Shown piece by piece: positions 1 through 6,751 of a stretch of 14,600 nt of DNA. The number at the start of each line of letters is the position of its first letter. The stretch's first letter is position 1. Origin of the DNA: CALCKU01 sp964534845 (GTDB lineage Bacteria > Pseudomonadota > Alphaproteobacteria > Caulobacterales > Maricaulaceae); the NCBI GenBank assembly GCA_964534845.1, contig CAZHPV010000062.1:1-14600 (forward strand). Reading direction: 5' to 3'. Under the pieces are notes generated by a model. It made no database searches. It was not told the origin of the DNA and was given only the letters and a program-made list of their open reading frames with translations. The translations under genes and the position numbers were made by a program.

Positions 1-860
1 AAGTAGAAAATATGCCCCACCTCGATGCCGCGCGCAGAAAGTTGTTTTTCCTTCGGTATTTTCGCAAAAGCTTCAGCATCATGCATGTCTTCTGTTGCTG
101 CATAAAGGCGCGTTCGCGCTTCAAAAATAGGGGAAAGGTCACTGTCAAAATCGACATCCCCAGGCGCGCCCATTTCAACAAGGTCACTGTGCAAAAATAC
201 TTCTGACTCACCAGTATCTGCCAGTATCAAAAACTCATGGGATAAATCTCCGCCTATCGGGCCGGTATCTGCACGCATTGGCACGGCTGTCACCCCGAGA
301 CGTTCAAATGTGTTGAGATATGTCACAAACATTTTATTATAAGAACGGCGCGCACTTTCTGCATCGATGTCAAAACTATAAGCGTCTTTCATCATAAATT
401 CACGCCCCCGCATAATACCAAAACGCGGTCGGCGCTCGTCGCGGAACTTCCATTGAATATGATAAAGATTGAGCGGTAAATCCTTATAAGATCTCACATA
501 AGACCGAAAAATATCGGTAATCATATCCTCATTGGTCGGGCCGTATAACATTTCACGCCCCCCCCGATCCGTTATCCTGAGCATTTCAGGACCGTAAGCC
601 TCATAGCGTTGCGTCTCTTTCCAAAGGTCAGCAGATTGTATAGTCGGCATTAGCAGCTCGATAGCACCCGCCTTGTTCTGTTCCTCGCGCACAATTTGTT
701 CAATGCGCTTAAGAACATTATGACCCAAAGGTAGCCATGAATAAATTCCTGCGCTATTTTGCTTCATCATACCCGCACGCAACATATATCTGTGCGAGGC
801 AATTGTTGCTTCTGCTGGCGTCTCTTTAAGCAGTGGTAAAAAATATTGCGATAAACGCAT
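1..860 (-). CDS. proS: Prolyl-tRNA synthetase, short (truncated INS) type, 5' part; continues beyond base 1
   Basis: Class II aminoacyl-tRNA synthetase that charges tRNA-Pro with proline in the cytosol. I translated 286 codons from an ATG at 860-858; the reading frame runs off the left edge with no stop. Recognisable blocks are the N-terminal MRLSQYFLPLLKETPAEA, GPTNED at residues 107-112, the class II motif 2 region starting at FRDERRPRFG (139-148), SHEF (207-210) and GIEVGHIF (278-285). In the E. coli enzyme a roughly 180-residue editing (INS) domain lies between the last two blocks. Here only about 67 residues separate them, so the large cis-editing domain is missing, as is usual in alphaproteobacteria. 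An AAGGA (870-874) lies 9 bases before the ATG and supports this start. The gene diverges from the lipoprotein gene at 1011. Start and identity are secure; the C-terminal part, with motif 3 and the anticodon-binding domain, is outside the window. Confidence 0.97.
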   Translation of the reverse strand, partial: MRLSQYFLPLLKETPAEATIASHRYMLRAGMMKQNSAGIYSWLPLGHNVLKRIEQIVREEQNKAGAIELLMPTIQSADLWKETQRYEAYGPEMLRITDRGGREMLYGPTNEDMITDIFRSYVRSYKDLPLNLYHIQWKFRDERRPRFGIMRGREFMMKDAYSFDIDAESARRSYNKMFVTYLNTFERLGVTAVPMRADTGPIGGDLSHEFLILADTGESEVFLHSDLVEMGAPGDVDFDSDLSPIFEARTRLYAATEDMHDAEAFAKIPKEKQLSARGIEVGHIFY

Positions 861-901
861 ATCGGAGAATCCTTTTTCTTCTGCGCTAGGCTTACCCCCT
901 C

Positions 902-918
902 CTTATCGTAACGACAAG
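902..918. repeat. Imperfect inverted repeat in the proS / lipoprotein intergenic region
   Basis: The arms CTTATCGT (902-909) and ACGACAAG (911-918) flank a single A and are complementary at seven of eight positions. Read as RNA on the minus strand (the proS leader), the odd position is a G-U pair, so a stem of about seven pairs closes on a three-base loop. On the plus strand the same position is an A-C mismatch. It could be an operator for a dimeric repressor or a leader hairpin. The repeat is short and could be chance. Confidence 0.4.
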
Positions 919-1001
919 TTCCAAGCTGAAATATATGAGGCTGCGCAGTAAGTTTCCTAAAGGTCTATTGCTAGAAGAATAGAGGAATGCTACGTTGTGT
1001 T

Positions 1002-1005
1002 GAGG
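1002..1005 (+). promoter_or_regulatory. Ribosome binding site deciding the lipoprotein start
   Basis: GAGG lies 5 bases before the ATG at 1011. The upstream in-frame ATG at 987 has AGAGG only one base ahead of it, which is too close. It would also place eight residues, including a Cys, before what is otherwise a clean lipoprotein signal peptide. The 1011 start is therefore preferred. Confidence 0.6.
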
Positions 1006-1010
1006 TCATA

Positions 1011-2804
1011 ATGTTAAACAAGTCCACACTATTGTCGCTAATTTTTGCGTCAACATTAATAGCATGCGGCGGACCGGCCTCTACAAAACAAACCTTATTA
1101 GATCAAACGTCAGTCTCACTGGTCGATAAAACACCGATCATCAGTCAAGATAACGTAAGCTATCCAGTGCCTAATGTCATTTCTTCAGAGCCTGAACCGA
1201 AAGCACCAACGCTCAAGCAAGCTAAACCAACGCAACAAGTGCAAGTAACCCAGCCCGCCAAAAAGAAAAGAAAGTCATCACCCACCGCCCACGATCTCGC
1301 TATAGCTAAAAGATTAGCGAGCCTAAAACCGCCATTACCAAACAAACTTTTAGGGTTTTGGGATGGTCACGGCGCCCTATTAGAAGGCGGCGCTGTAATT
1401 CCCAATGTGTTAGGAGACAAGTCCTTAGTCCTTCGCCGCTCTGAGAAAAACAAAGGGTCCATACCCGTAACCCCTAAAGGCCTTATACTTCCCTCTCTTG
1501 ATCCCGACTTTGATAGTCTTGAATTGAACTTATTTGGCAGGCACATAACGGAATTATCCTTCGGCGGGTTCGCAGAGCTCACAAAGGAAACCGCAGGAGA
1601 CAATAAATTTGCCCATTTGATAGGTGTTGCACCTAACGCAGATAGAAGTGTGAACAACCAAAAAGGACAATTAGGCATTTCCGGCAAGTCGCAAAGTTTC
1701 CGAATATTCAACAATCCGGACTTAACAAATGCCAGATCGCGTGCAACTGCCACCTTGAACAATCAAGGGCTGGTTCATATTGCCGTCACGATTAAGCAAA
1801 GCAAAATGACCGGTTATATAAACGGCGTGCCAGTCTTCGAAGGTCCTGCGCGAAATTTTGCACCTTTCAGTCTCGACAAACTCACACTATTAGGCGCGTC
1901 TTACACGCTTCGTGCACCGACAAAATCCAATCAACACCGAGAATATGCGGATATGTTTTGGGTGTCTGGTAGCGCCCTGACAAGCGATGAAATTTCACAA
2001 ATTGACGCATATGCCAGAGCCCGCTTTGCCATTAAGCAAGTTAACAATGTGCCGCGTAAAATTGCCGTTATTGCCTGTTGCGACAGCCTTACCGCTTTTC
2101 TTCCATCTCCATTTTGGCGCCTAAATGAAAGCCCCGAACTCAAGCCGGGCTTTCTTGGTGTTCTTGAAGCATGGGGCGGCTCCAAATTTGGTTCGCTCAA
2201 CGCTAATGCATATGACAATGAGAATAGACGCCGTTTACGGATTGATATGGCCGTTTCGGCTCTAAAAGCAGATTATCAAAATGTCGTTCTTAGCTGGCAA
2301 TATGGAACAAATGACTTACTGGGCATCATGCGGTCTACAAAAAACCCGATCGGATGGCGTTCAGGACGCATGACAATTGATGAGATGATTCAACAAGACA
2401 AAGCCAGCATACTATCCCATCCAGACGCAAAGGCCGATTGGGGTGATCGGCTAAAATTAGTGCTTGTTACCATCCCTCCACATGGACGGTGGGAAAGCGC
2501 GAAAAATAAAAATTTTCAGGCTAGCAAAATGGCGCGACTTGCATACAACCGGGATTGCCGGGAAAAATACCGCGCACGTGGATATGACGCATTAATTGAT
2601 CTGGCGAGTTATAAACCGAAAGGCTTTGATAGTTTTGAACATGCGGCGTTAGATGCCGCACTCAACGGAGAAAACTCGGTCTTTTTGAAGGACGGCATTC
2701 ACTATTCTCAATCAGGCGGACAAGACATATCAGACAATGTCTTTCTCCCTTTCTATTTATCATTAAAGCGATCCTTATCCGCGGGAACAAATTCTAGGCC
2801 GTAA
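1011..2804 (+). CDS. LamG-like + SGNH hydrolase lipoprotein
   Basis: Predicted outer-membrane-type lipoprotein of 597 residues. Residues 1-19 are a short lipoprotein signal peptide: Lys4, a hydrophobic core, then lipobox L-I-A-C with Cys19. Gly at +2 does not suggest inner-membrane retention. Residues about 30-95 form a Pro/Lys/Gln-rich, low-complexity linker. Residues about 105-340 look like a concanavalin/LamG-type beta-sandwich, with a 'G-L-V-H-I-A-V-T-I ... G-Y-I-N-G-V-P-V' pattern near 252-280. Residues about 350-590 carry SGNH hydrolase blocks: block I as CCDSL with candidate nucleophile Ser359, block III GTND at 432-435 with Asn434, and block V DGIH at 561-564 with Asp561 and His564. 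The family usually has GDS in block I; here Gly is replaced by Cys. A plausible role is de-esterification or acyl transfer on a polysaccharide at the cell surface, but the substrate is unknown. It is the only plus-strand gene, converging on DUF1467 with a 40-base gap. An alternative start at 987 would add eight residues. Confidence 0.85.
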   Translation: MLNKSTLLSLIFASTLIACGGPASTKQTLLDQTSVSLVDKTPIISQDNVSYPVPNVISSEPEPKAPTLKQAKPTQQVQVTQPAKKKRKSSPTAHDLAIAKRLASLKPPLPNKLLGFWDGHGALLEGGAVIPNVLGDKSLVLRRSEKNKGSIPVTPKGLILPSLDPDFDSLELNLFGRHITELSFGGFAELTKETAGDNKFAHLIGVAPNADRSVNNQKGQLGISGKSQSFRIFNNPDLTNARSRATATLNNQGLVHIAVTIKQSKMTGYINGVPVFEGPARNFAPFSLDKLTLLGASYTLRAPTKSNQHREYADMFWVSGSALTSDEISQIDAYARARFAIKQVNNVPRKIAVIACCDSLTAFLPSPFWRLNESPELKPGFLGVLEAWGGSKFGSLNANAYDNENRRRLRIDMAVSALKADYQNVVLSWQYGTNDLLGIMRSTKNPIGWRSGRMTIDEMIQQDKASILSHPDAKADWGDRLKLVLVTIPPHGRWESAKNKNFQASKMARLAYNRDCREKYRARGYDALIDLASYKPKGFDSFEHAALDAALNGENSVFLKDGIHYSQSGGQDISDNVFLPFYLSLKRSLSAGTNSRP

Positions 2805-2847
2805 ACGCTACATAATAAGCCTTTCAGGAGGCATCAGCTAACGTTTA
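2802..2847. terminator. Weak candidate hairpin between convergent genes
   Basis: The convergent gap holds an outer inverted pair TAAACG (2802-2807) / CGTTTA (2842-2847) that includes the TAA stops of both genes. It also holds an inner 4-base stem GCCT (2819-2822) / AGGC (2829-2832) with a six-base loop. There is no GC-rich stem followed by a T tract, so this is at best a poor intrinsic terminator. Confidence 0.2.
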
Positions 2848-3069
2848 ATTTAGAATGATAATTGCGCACACAATCATCCAGATCAAAAATGTTACCAACG
2901 TTGTAACCTTCACTTTCCACCACATATTTGCATTTGTCGGAGCGCCCGGCTCTGTACCCGGAATTACATCACCTTCTTCTGCCTGTCCCCTCACGCCAAT
3001 CGGTAAGACGCCAAATAGAACGACCCACCAGATAATCAGGAACACAACAAAAGCAGAAAATACAGACAT
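2845..3069 (-). CDS. DUF1467 family small membrane protein
   Basis: A 74-residue protein with two predicted transmembrane segments, at about residues 3-25 and 52-72. Between them is a short polar loop carrying the family's most recognisable stretch, PGTEPGAP (37-44). The first helix has the Trp14-Trp15 pair and a LFGVLPIGVR motif that I associate with DUF1467, found in alphaproteobacteria and of unknown function. Its ATG shares one base with the mce stop (TAATG), and AAGGG (3079-3083) lies 9 bases upstream, so it is almost certainly co-translated with mce. It is the last gene of the long minus-strand operon. Family membership is a recall-based judgement, but the length, topology and mce-adjacent position all agree. 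No catalytic residues are evident. Confidence 0.85.
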   Translation of the reverse strand: MSVFSAFVVFLIIWWVVLFGVLPIGVRGQAEEGDVIPGTEPGAPTNANMWWKVKVTTLVTFLIWMIVCAIIILN

Positions 3070-3488
3070 TAATGCGCACCCTTCGAGCTTTCCATAAGCT
3101 CGATTAAAACTCCGCCCATATCTTTAGGATGTAAAAAAATCACAGGTGTTCCATGTGCGCCGGGACGCGGTTTACCCAGTACGCGCACATTTTTCGTTTC
3201 CATAGCGGCTACCGCCTCATGAATGTCCTCGACCTCAAAACATATATGATGTTGGCCGCCCTCAGGATTTTTTTCAAGAAATTTTGAAATTGCAGTCTTA
3301 TCATGCATCGGCGCAATCAGCTCGACCTGCCCCGTAGGTAGGTCGACAAATTGAACATACAGACCTCGGTCTTCCATCGTGATAACATCTGAAATATCAC
3401 TCACGGTGAAAATATCGCGGTAGCGTGCCACAGCTATTTCCAGATCAGGAACTGCCACACCCACATGATTCATCGGTCCAAGTTTCAT
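3069..3488 (-). CDS. mce: Methylmalonyl-CoA epimerase
   Basis: Interconverts (2S)- and (2R)-methylmalonyl-CoA, linking propionyl-CoA carboxylase to methylmalonyl-CoA mutase and so to succinyl-CoA. At 139 residues it is the normal length for this cytosolic metalloenzyme of the glyoxalase/VOC fold. Two VOC half-repeats are visible: NHVGVAVPDLE near the N-terminus and QHHICFEVEDI from residue 79. Candidate metal or catalytic residues are His8, Glu56, His81 and Glu130; the assignment follows the family pattern and is not proven here. The ATG at 3488 is preceded by GAGG (3496-3499) at a 7-base spacing. It lies 37 bases after rnj and overlaps DUF1467 by one base. A related VOC enzyme with another substrate is possible, but the sequence pattern and operon position favour Mce. 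Confidence 0.93.
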   Translation of the reverse strand: MKLGPMNHVGVAVPDLEIAVARYRDIFTVSDISDVITMEDRGLYVQFVDLPTGQVELIAPMHDKTAISKFLEKNPEGGQHHICFEVEDIHEAVAAMETKNVRVLGKPRPGAHGTPVIFLHPKDMGGVLIELMESSKGAH

Positions 3489-3525
3489 TTCTTTGCCTCA
3501 CGCGATTAAAACACCTTGGGTAAGG

Positions 3526-5205
3526 TTAGACTTTATGCACTGTGACTTCAACTATCGTACGTTTACCCGTATCCTGTTTCACGGCCTTTTTTATCTTCGC
3601 CGCAATATGAGCCTCTATCTCGTCTTCATCTTTGCGAGACGGCTTGCCTATAGACTTGAAAGCCTGCTCGGCTATGTCGGCAACATCATCCAGAAGACCG
3701 TCCAATAACTGTCCCTGCCCGCCTTCGGGAAAGCCAGAAATGCGTGGCTCAGGCCCGGATAATATCCGGCCCTTGCCATTTATCACAAGACTCACCGCAA
3801 TATGTCCAGCATAGGCCATTTTACGACGCTTCCGTAAGCCTTCATCACGGGAGGATACAATTTGGCTTCCGTCCTGATGTAAACGGCCTGACGGTACGAT
3901 ATCAACAAGCTCGGCACCGCCCTCGCTTAGGTGGAGCATTTCACCGTTTCGTGCGGCGTTGGCCGTTGGCACACCCAAGCCTTGGGCAAATTTCGCATGT
4001 TCCAAAAGATGACGTCTTTCGCCGTGAACAGGTATTGCAATAGTCGGCTTTGCCCATTCATACATCTGGCGCAACTCGTCACGGCATGGATGCCCCGAGA
4101 CATGAATTGGCCTATTTTTCTCCGTGACAATATCGACACCCTCATCAGCCAAAGCATTTTGCAATGCAAATATTCCAACTTCATTTCCCGGAATGATTTT
4201 CGACGAAAAGATGACGGCGTCCCCCGCCTTGAATTTTATATAGCGGTGGTCATTATTAGCGATGCGAGACAGCGCCGCGCGCGGTTCGCCCTGACTGCCC
4301 GTGCACAGATATAGCACGTGCTCTTGAGGTAAACTCGCTGCGAGGTCCTCTTCCAATATAGGCCCCACGTCATCAAGCAGCCCTACCGATTTAGCAGCCC
4401 TGACCATGCGGTGCATTGAACGTCCGACAAGGCAAACACTGCGGTTATTGTCCCGCGCGGCAACCATAACGCTCTCTAAGCGGGCAACATTAGAGGCAAA
4501 TGACGCCACGGCTACAGCCCGTCCGTCATACTCCCCGATCAATTTTATTAACTCGTCCCGCACACCAGCCTCAGATCCTGCCGAGCCCGGGGTAAAGACA
4601 TTTGTGCTATCGCAAATCATGGCCAAGACACCTTCTTGGGCCAAAGCTTTTATCGCCGCCATATCAATCGGGTCGCCAATTTGCGGGTCCGGGTCGATCT
4701 TCCAATCTCCCGTATGCAAAACCAGACCTGACTTTGTACGTATGGCCAGTGCGTTAGGCTCTGGAATGGAATGCGTAAGCGAAATCATCTCAATATCAAA
4801 CGGACCAATATCGAAACGCCCACCAAGTGGCACGTCAATCAGCTCAACATCCTCCAGGATACCAAATTCTGCAAACCGGTCTTTGACAAGATACATCGTA
4901 AACGGTGTTGCGTAGACCGGACAGCGCAAACGCGGCCAAAGACGGGCTAAAGCGCCCATATGGTCTTCATGGGCATGCGTTAGGACAATACCCAAAAGAT
5001 CATTTTTGCGCTCCTCGATAAAGGCTGTATCAGGCATGATAATGTCAATACCCGGCGTGTCTGCTCCGCCAAATGTGACCCCAATATCAACAATTATCCA
5101 TTTGCGGTCATGTTCCGGGCCGAAGCCGAACAGGTTCAAATTCATGCCAATTTCACCCGACCCGCCTAGGGGCAGGAAAACCAGCTCATCTTTATTTTTA
5201 ACCAT
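3526..5205 (-). CDS. rnj: Ribonuclease J (metallo-beta-lactamase / beta-CASP nuclease)
   Basis: Ribonuclease with 5'-3' exonuclease and possible endonuclease activity, acting in mRNA turnover and rRNA 5' maturation. The 559 residues show the metallo-beta-lactamase core: LGGSGEIGMN (13-22), the zinc-binding motif THAHEDH (76-82; His77, His79, Asp81, His82), His145 in LTHS, and Asp167 in HTGDWK. The beta-CASP domain follows with CTGSQGEP and SSKIIPGNE, then SGHPCRDEL and PVHGERRHL with the remaining conserved histidines. The C-terminal region, about residue 450 onward, has the small RNase J tail ending in a basic helix and TIVEVTVHKV. The start ATG is only 2 bases after the coaX TAG and has no good Shine-Dalgarno (AAAGA at most), suggesting translation by coupling to coaX. 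Length and motifs fit the alphaproteobacterial RNase J. It is distinct from RNase Z and MBL-fold phosphodiesterases because of the beta-CASP motifs. Confidence 0.96.
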   Translation of the reverse strand: MVKNKDELVFLPLGGSGEIGMNLNLFGFGPEHDRKWIIVDIGVTFGGADTPGIDIIMPDTAFIEERKNDLLGIVLTHAHEDHMGALARLWPRLRCPVYATPFTMYLVKDRFAEFGILEDVELIDVPLGGRFDIGPFDIEMISLTHSIPEPNALAIRTKSGLVLHTGDWKIDPDPQIGDPIDMAAIKALAQEGVLAMICDSTNVFTPGSAGSEAGVRDELIKLIGEYDGRAVAVASFASNVARLESVMVAARDNNRSVCLVGRSMHRMVRAAKSVGLLDDVGPILEEDLAASLPQEHVLYLCTGSQGEPRAALSRIANNDHRYIKFKAGDAVIFSSKIIPGNEVGIFALQNALADEGVDIVTEKNRPIHVSGHPCRDELRQMYEWAKPTIAIPVHGERRHLLEHAKFAQGLGVPTANAARNGEMLHLSEGGAELVDIVPSGRLHQDGSQIVSSRDEGLRKRRKMAYAGHIAVSLVINGKGRILSGPEPRISGFPEGGQGQLLDGLLDDVADIAEQAFKSIGKPSRKDEDEIEAHIAAKIKKAVKQDTGKRTIVEVTVHKV

Positions 5206-5207
5206 GT

Positions 5208-5978
5208 CTAATCTTTATTTAATTGCCAGACTTCCAAAAGTCCGTTTACGGTGAGCTGTGTGTCATAATGCTGAATAGTATCTGAAGCCCCCTCAAAAAG
5301 AGAGGCAACACCCCCAGTTCCAATCACCGTAAATTTGCGCCCATCTTCCTTTTTAATTCGATTTACCAAGCCATCAATTAATCCAATATAGCCCCAAAAA
5401 ATTCCGGATTGCATAGCTGGCACAGTCCCTTTTCCAATGACAGTTTCAGGTTTGACGATGGCAATACGGGGAAGTTGCGCTGCCGCTTCATGCAATGCCC
5501 GGACGGATAGGTTTATGCCAGGCGCAATTATTCCACCTTCAAAAAATCCGTCCTCGGACACAATATCAAATGTCGTCGCTGTGCCGCTATCTATCAGGAT
5601 CAGGTTACCCTTATATTTCTTCCTCGCTCCCAATACATTGACCAGCCGGTCCGCGCCGACTTCCTTGGGGTTAGTTAACCTGACACCAACACCGGTTTTG
5701 ACGCCTGGGTCACCAATGACAATTGGGTCAACATTAAAATAGCGCTTTGCCAAATTGCGCATATTGAAAAGCGACTGCGGCACAACTGATGAAATCACAC
5801 AGGCTGTAATATCGCTAAAGGATAAGCCCTGCATCGACAGAAGTTGATTGAACCATACGGCATATTCATCCGCCGTACGGCTGACATTCGTCGCTATACG
5901 CCAATCAACAACCCATGATGTCCCGTCATGAACCGCAAACAATGTATTCGTATTGCCTGTATCAATAGCCAGTAACAT
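5208..5978 (-). CDS. coaX: Type III pantothenate kinase
   Basis: Phosphorylates pantothenate to 4'-phosphopantothenate, the first step of CoA synthesis. The protein has 256 residues, the usual CoaX length, with the ASKHA-fold signatures of type III enzymes: phosphate loop DTGNTN (6-11), GADRLVN (108-114, including Asp110) and DSGTATT (130-136). A glycine-rich VIGTGGVA lies at 218-225. The ATG at 5978 has a strong GAGGAG (5984-5989) at a 5-base spacing. The stop TAG is 2 bases before rnj, and the birA stop lies 20 bases upstream. Type III kinases are not feedback-inhibited by CoA and typically need a monovalent cation; that is family knowledge, not seen here. The alternative, the Bvg accessory factor annotation, is the same family. 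Confidence 0.96.
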   Translation of the reverse strand: MLLAIDTGNTNTLFAVHDGTSWVVDWRIATNVSRTADEYAVWFNQLLSMQGLSFSDITACVISSVVPQSLFNMRNLAKRYFNVDPIVIGDPGVKTGVGVRLTNPKEVGADRLVNVLGARKKYKGNLILIDSGTATTFDIVSEDGFFEGGIIAPGINLSVRALHEAAAQLPRIAIVKPETVIGKGTVPAMQSGIFWGYIGLIDGLVNRIKKEDGRKFTVIGTGGVASLFEGASDTIQHYDTQLTVNGLLEVWQLNKD

Positions 5979-5998
5979 TTTAGCTCCTCAAGCCCGAT

Positions 5999-6739
5999 TC
6001 ACTCAAATACGGGAAAGATATCACCCGTGTGAATATCTCTTATCGTGCCATTCTCTAGCCGGAGCTGCAACTCTCCATTTTGACCTAAGTCCACAATCTT
6101 CCCTTTTAAAGTTTCCTTCGCGAGATGCACATTAACAGAAGATCCGCGAAAATTTCGAGTTTTTGACACCCAGCTTTGTCGTATAGGCGTAAACCCTTGC
6201 TGGACAAAAACATCATACCAGTGTGTAAAGCGTTCTGCCAGCAAAGCGAGAACGGCATCCGGCCCAGTCATGACAGGTTCAGGCCCTGCGAGCTTTTCAG
6301 GCGTAATATGGGCAAGCAAATGCGTTGCGGGATACTTTGTCTTATCAGGATGGGAGACAAGATTAATACCGATACCGACAACAACATACATACCATTATT
6401 TTCCAACAAAACACCGGAAATCTTCTCACCCTTAACCAAGACATCATTGGGCCATTTTACGGATATAAGGTCCGGGGGCAGATAGGCTTGCAAGGTTTCG
6501 ACTATGGCGATAGCCGCAACAAAACTCAATTTCGTTGTTTCCTGCGGATTGTCAAAAGCCTGATAAACTCCTGAGCTAAACAGATTTCCAGCTTTCGAAA
6601 TCCAATCGCGTCCACGCCGCCCCCGGCCATGCGTTTGTTCTTTTGCTATAACCCAAAACGGAACGGGTTGGCCTTGGTCAATCTGTCTAAAGGCTTCAAG
6701 GTTCGTTGAATCCAGTGTGTCGAGAAAGATGAATTTCAA
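5999..6739 (-). CDS. birA: Biotin--[acetyl-CoA-carboxylase] ligase, monofunctional, TTG start
   Basis: Activates biotin to biotinyl-AMP and transfers it to the carrier lysine of acetyl-CoA and propionyl-CoA carboxylases. From the TTG at 6739 the protein has 246 residues. Motifs are LDSTN (9-13), the biotin/AMP loop GRGRRGRDW (38-46), VKWPND ending at Asp99 with the conserved Lys95, and the GVLLE and VVGIGINL strands. A small C-terminal SH3-like domain follows, ending in TGDIFPVFE. There is no N-terminal helix-turn-helix, so unlike E. coli BirA it is not a repressor. The reading frame is open further upstream to a TTG at 6805, but that would overlap nuoN by about 56 bases and add 22 residues before the family's usual N-terminus. 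The 6739 start has AAGG (6748-6751) at 8 bases, overlapping the nuoN TAA, so I chose it. Confidence 0.92.
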   Translation of the reverse strand: MKFIFLDTLDSTNLEAFRQIDQGQPVPFWVIAKEQTHGRGRRGRDWISKAGNLFSSGVYQAFDNPQETTKLSFVAAIAIVETLQAYLPPDLISVKWPNDVLVKGEKISGVLLENNGMYVVVGIGINLVSHPDKTKYPATHLLAHITPEKLAGPEPVMTGPDAVLALLAERFTHWYDVFVQQGFTPIRQSWVSKTRNFRGSSVNVHLAKETLKGKIVDLGQNGELQLRLENGTIRDIHTGDIFPVFE

Positions 6740-6747
6740 ATGTAAGA

Positions 6748-6751
6748 CCTT
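6748..6751 (-). promoter_or_regulatory. Ribosome binding site deciding the birA TTG start
   Basis: AAGG on the minus strand shares its two A bases with the nuoN stop TAA (6750-6752) and lies 8 bases before the TTG at 6739. No ATG or GTG in the birA frame offers a competing start near the conserved N-terminus. The arrangement suggests that ribosomes finishing nuoN reinitiate on birA. Confidence 0.6.

Larger units (their letters stand above)
861..1010. promoter_or_regulatory. Divergent intergenic region between proS and the lipoprotein gene
   Basis: This is the only sizeable non-coding stretch in the window. It must hold the promoter of the plus-strand lipoprotein gene, and probably one for proS, because no same-strand gene lies immediately upstream of proS. 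I could not find a convincing -35/-10 pair for either direction. Visible elements are the proS ribosome binding site (870-874), an AAGGAGG sequence on the minus strand (898-904) with no start codon behind it, a 17-base imperfect inverted repeat (902-918) and a short perfect palindrome CTGCGCAG (941-948). The regulatory role is inferred from position only. Confidence 0.55.

Noticed and set aside
12..206. Plus-strand open frame of 64 codons at the left edge
   Set aside because: It lies antisense within proS, whose frame is continuous and strongly conserved here; the product is Arg/Lys/Cys-rich with no family features.
941..948. Perfect 8-base palindrome CTGCGCAG between the divergent genes
   Set aside because: Too short to claim as an operator without conservation data or a second copy.
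987..1010. Upstream ATG (987) as the start of the lipoprotein gene
   Set aside because: Its AGAGG is one base from the ATG, and it would put eight extra residues before an otherwise standard lipoprotein signal peptide; the ATG at 1011 has GAGG at 5 bases.
861..1010. Sigma-70 style promoter boxes for proS or the lipoprotein gene
   Set aside because: Several TATATT- or TTG-like fragments occur, but none pair at a 16-18 base spacing well enough to report a position.
1367..1762. Minus-strand open frame of 131 codons opposite the lipoprotein gene
   Set aside because: Antisense to the LamG-like region; the sense protein has a coherent signal peptide and domains, while this one has none.
4406..4915. 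Plus-strand open frame of 169 codons opposite rnj
   Set aside because: It is the longest shadow frame in the window but sits wholly inside rnj. Its product is a Ser/Ile/Arg-rich read-out of the antisense strand with no domain, and no ribosome binding site stands out.
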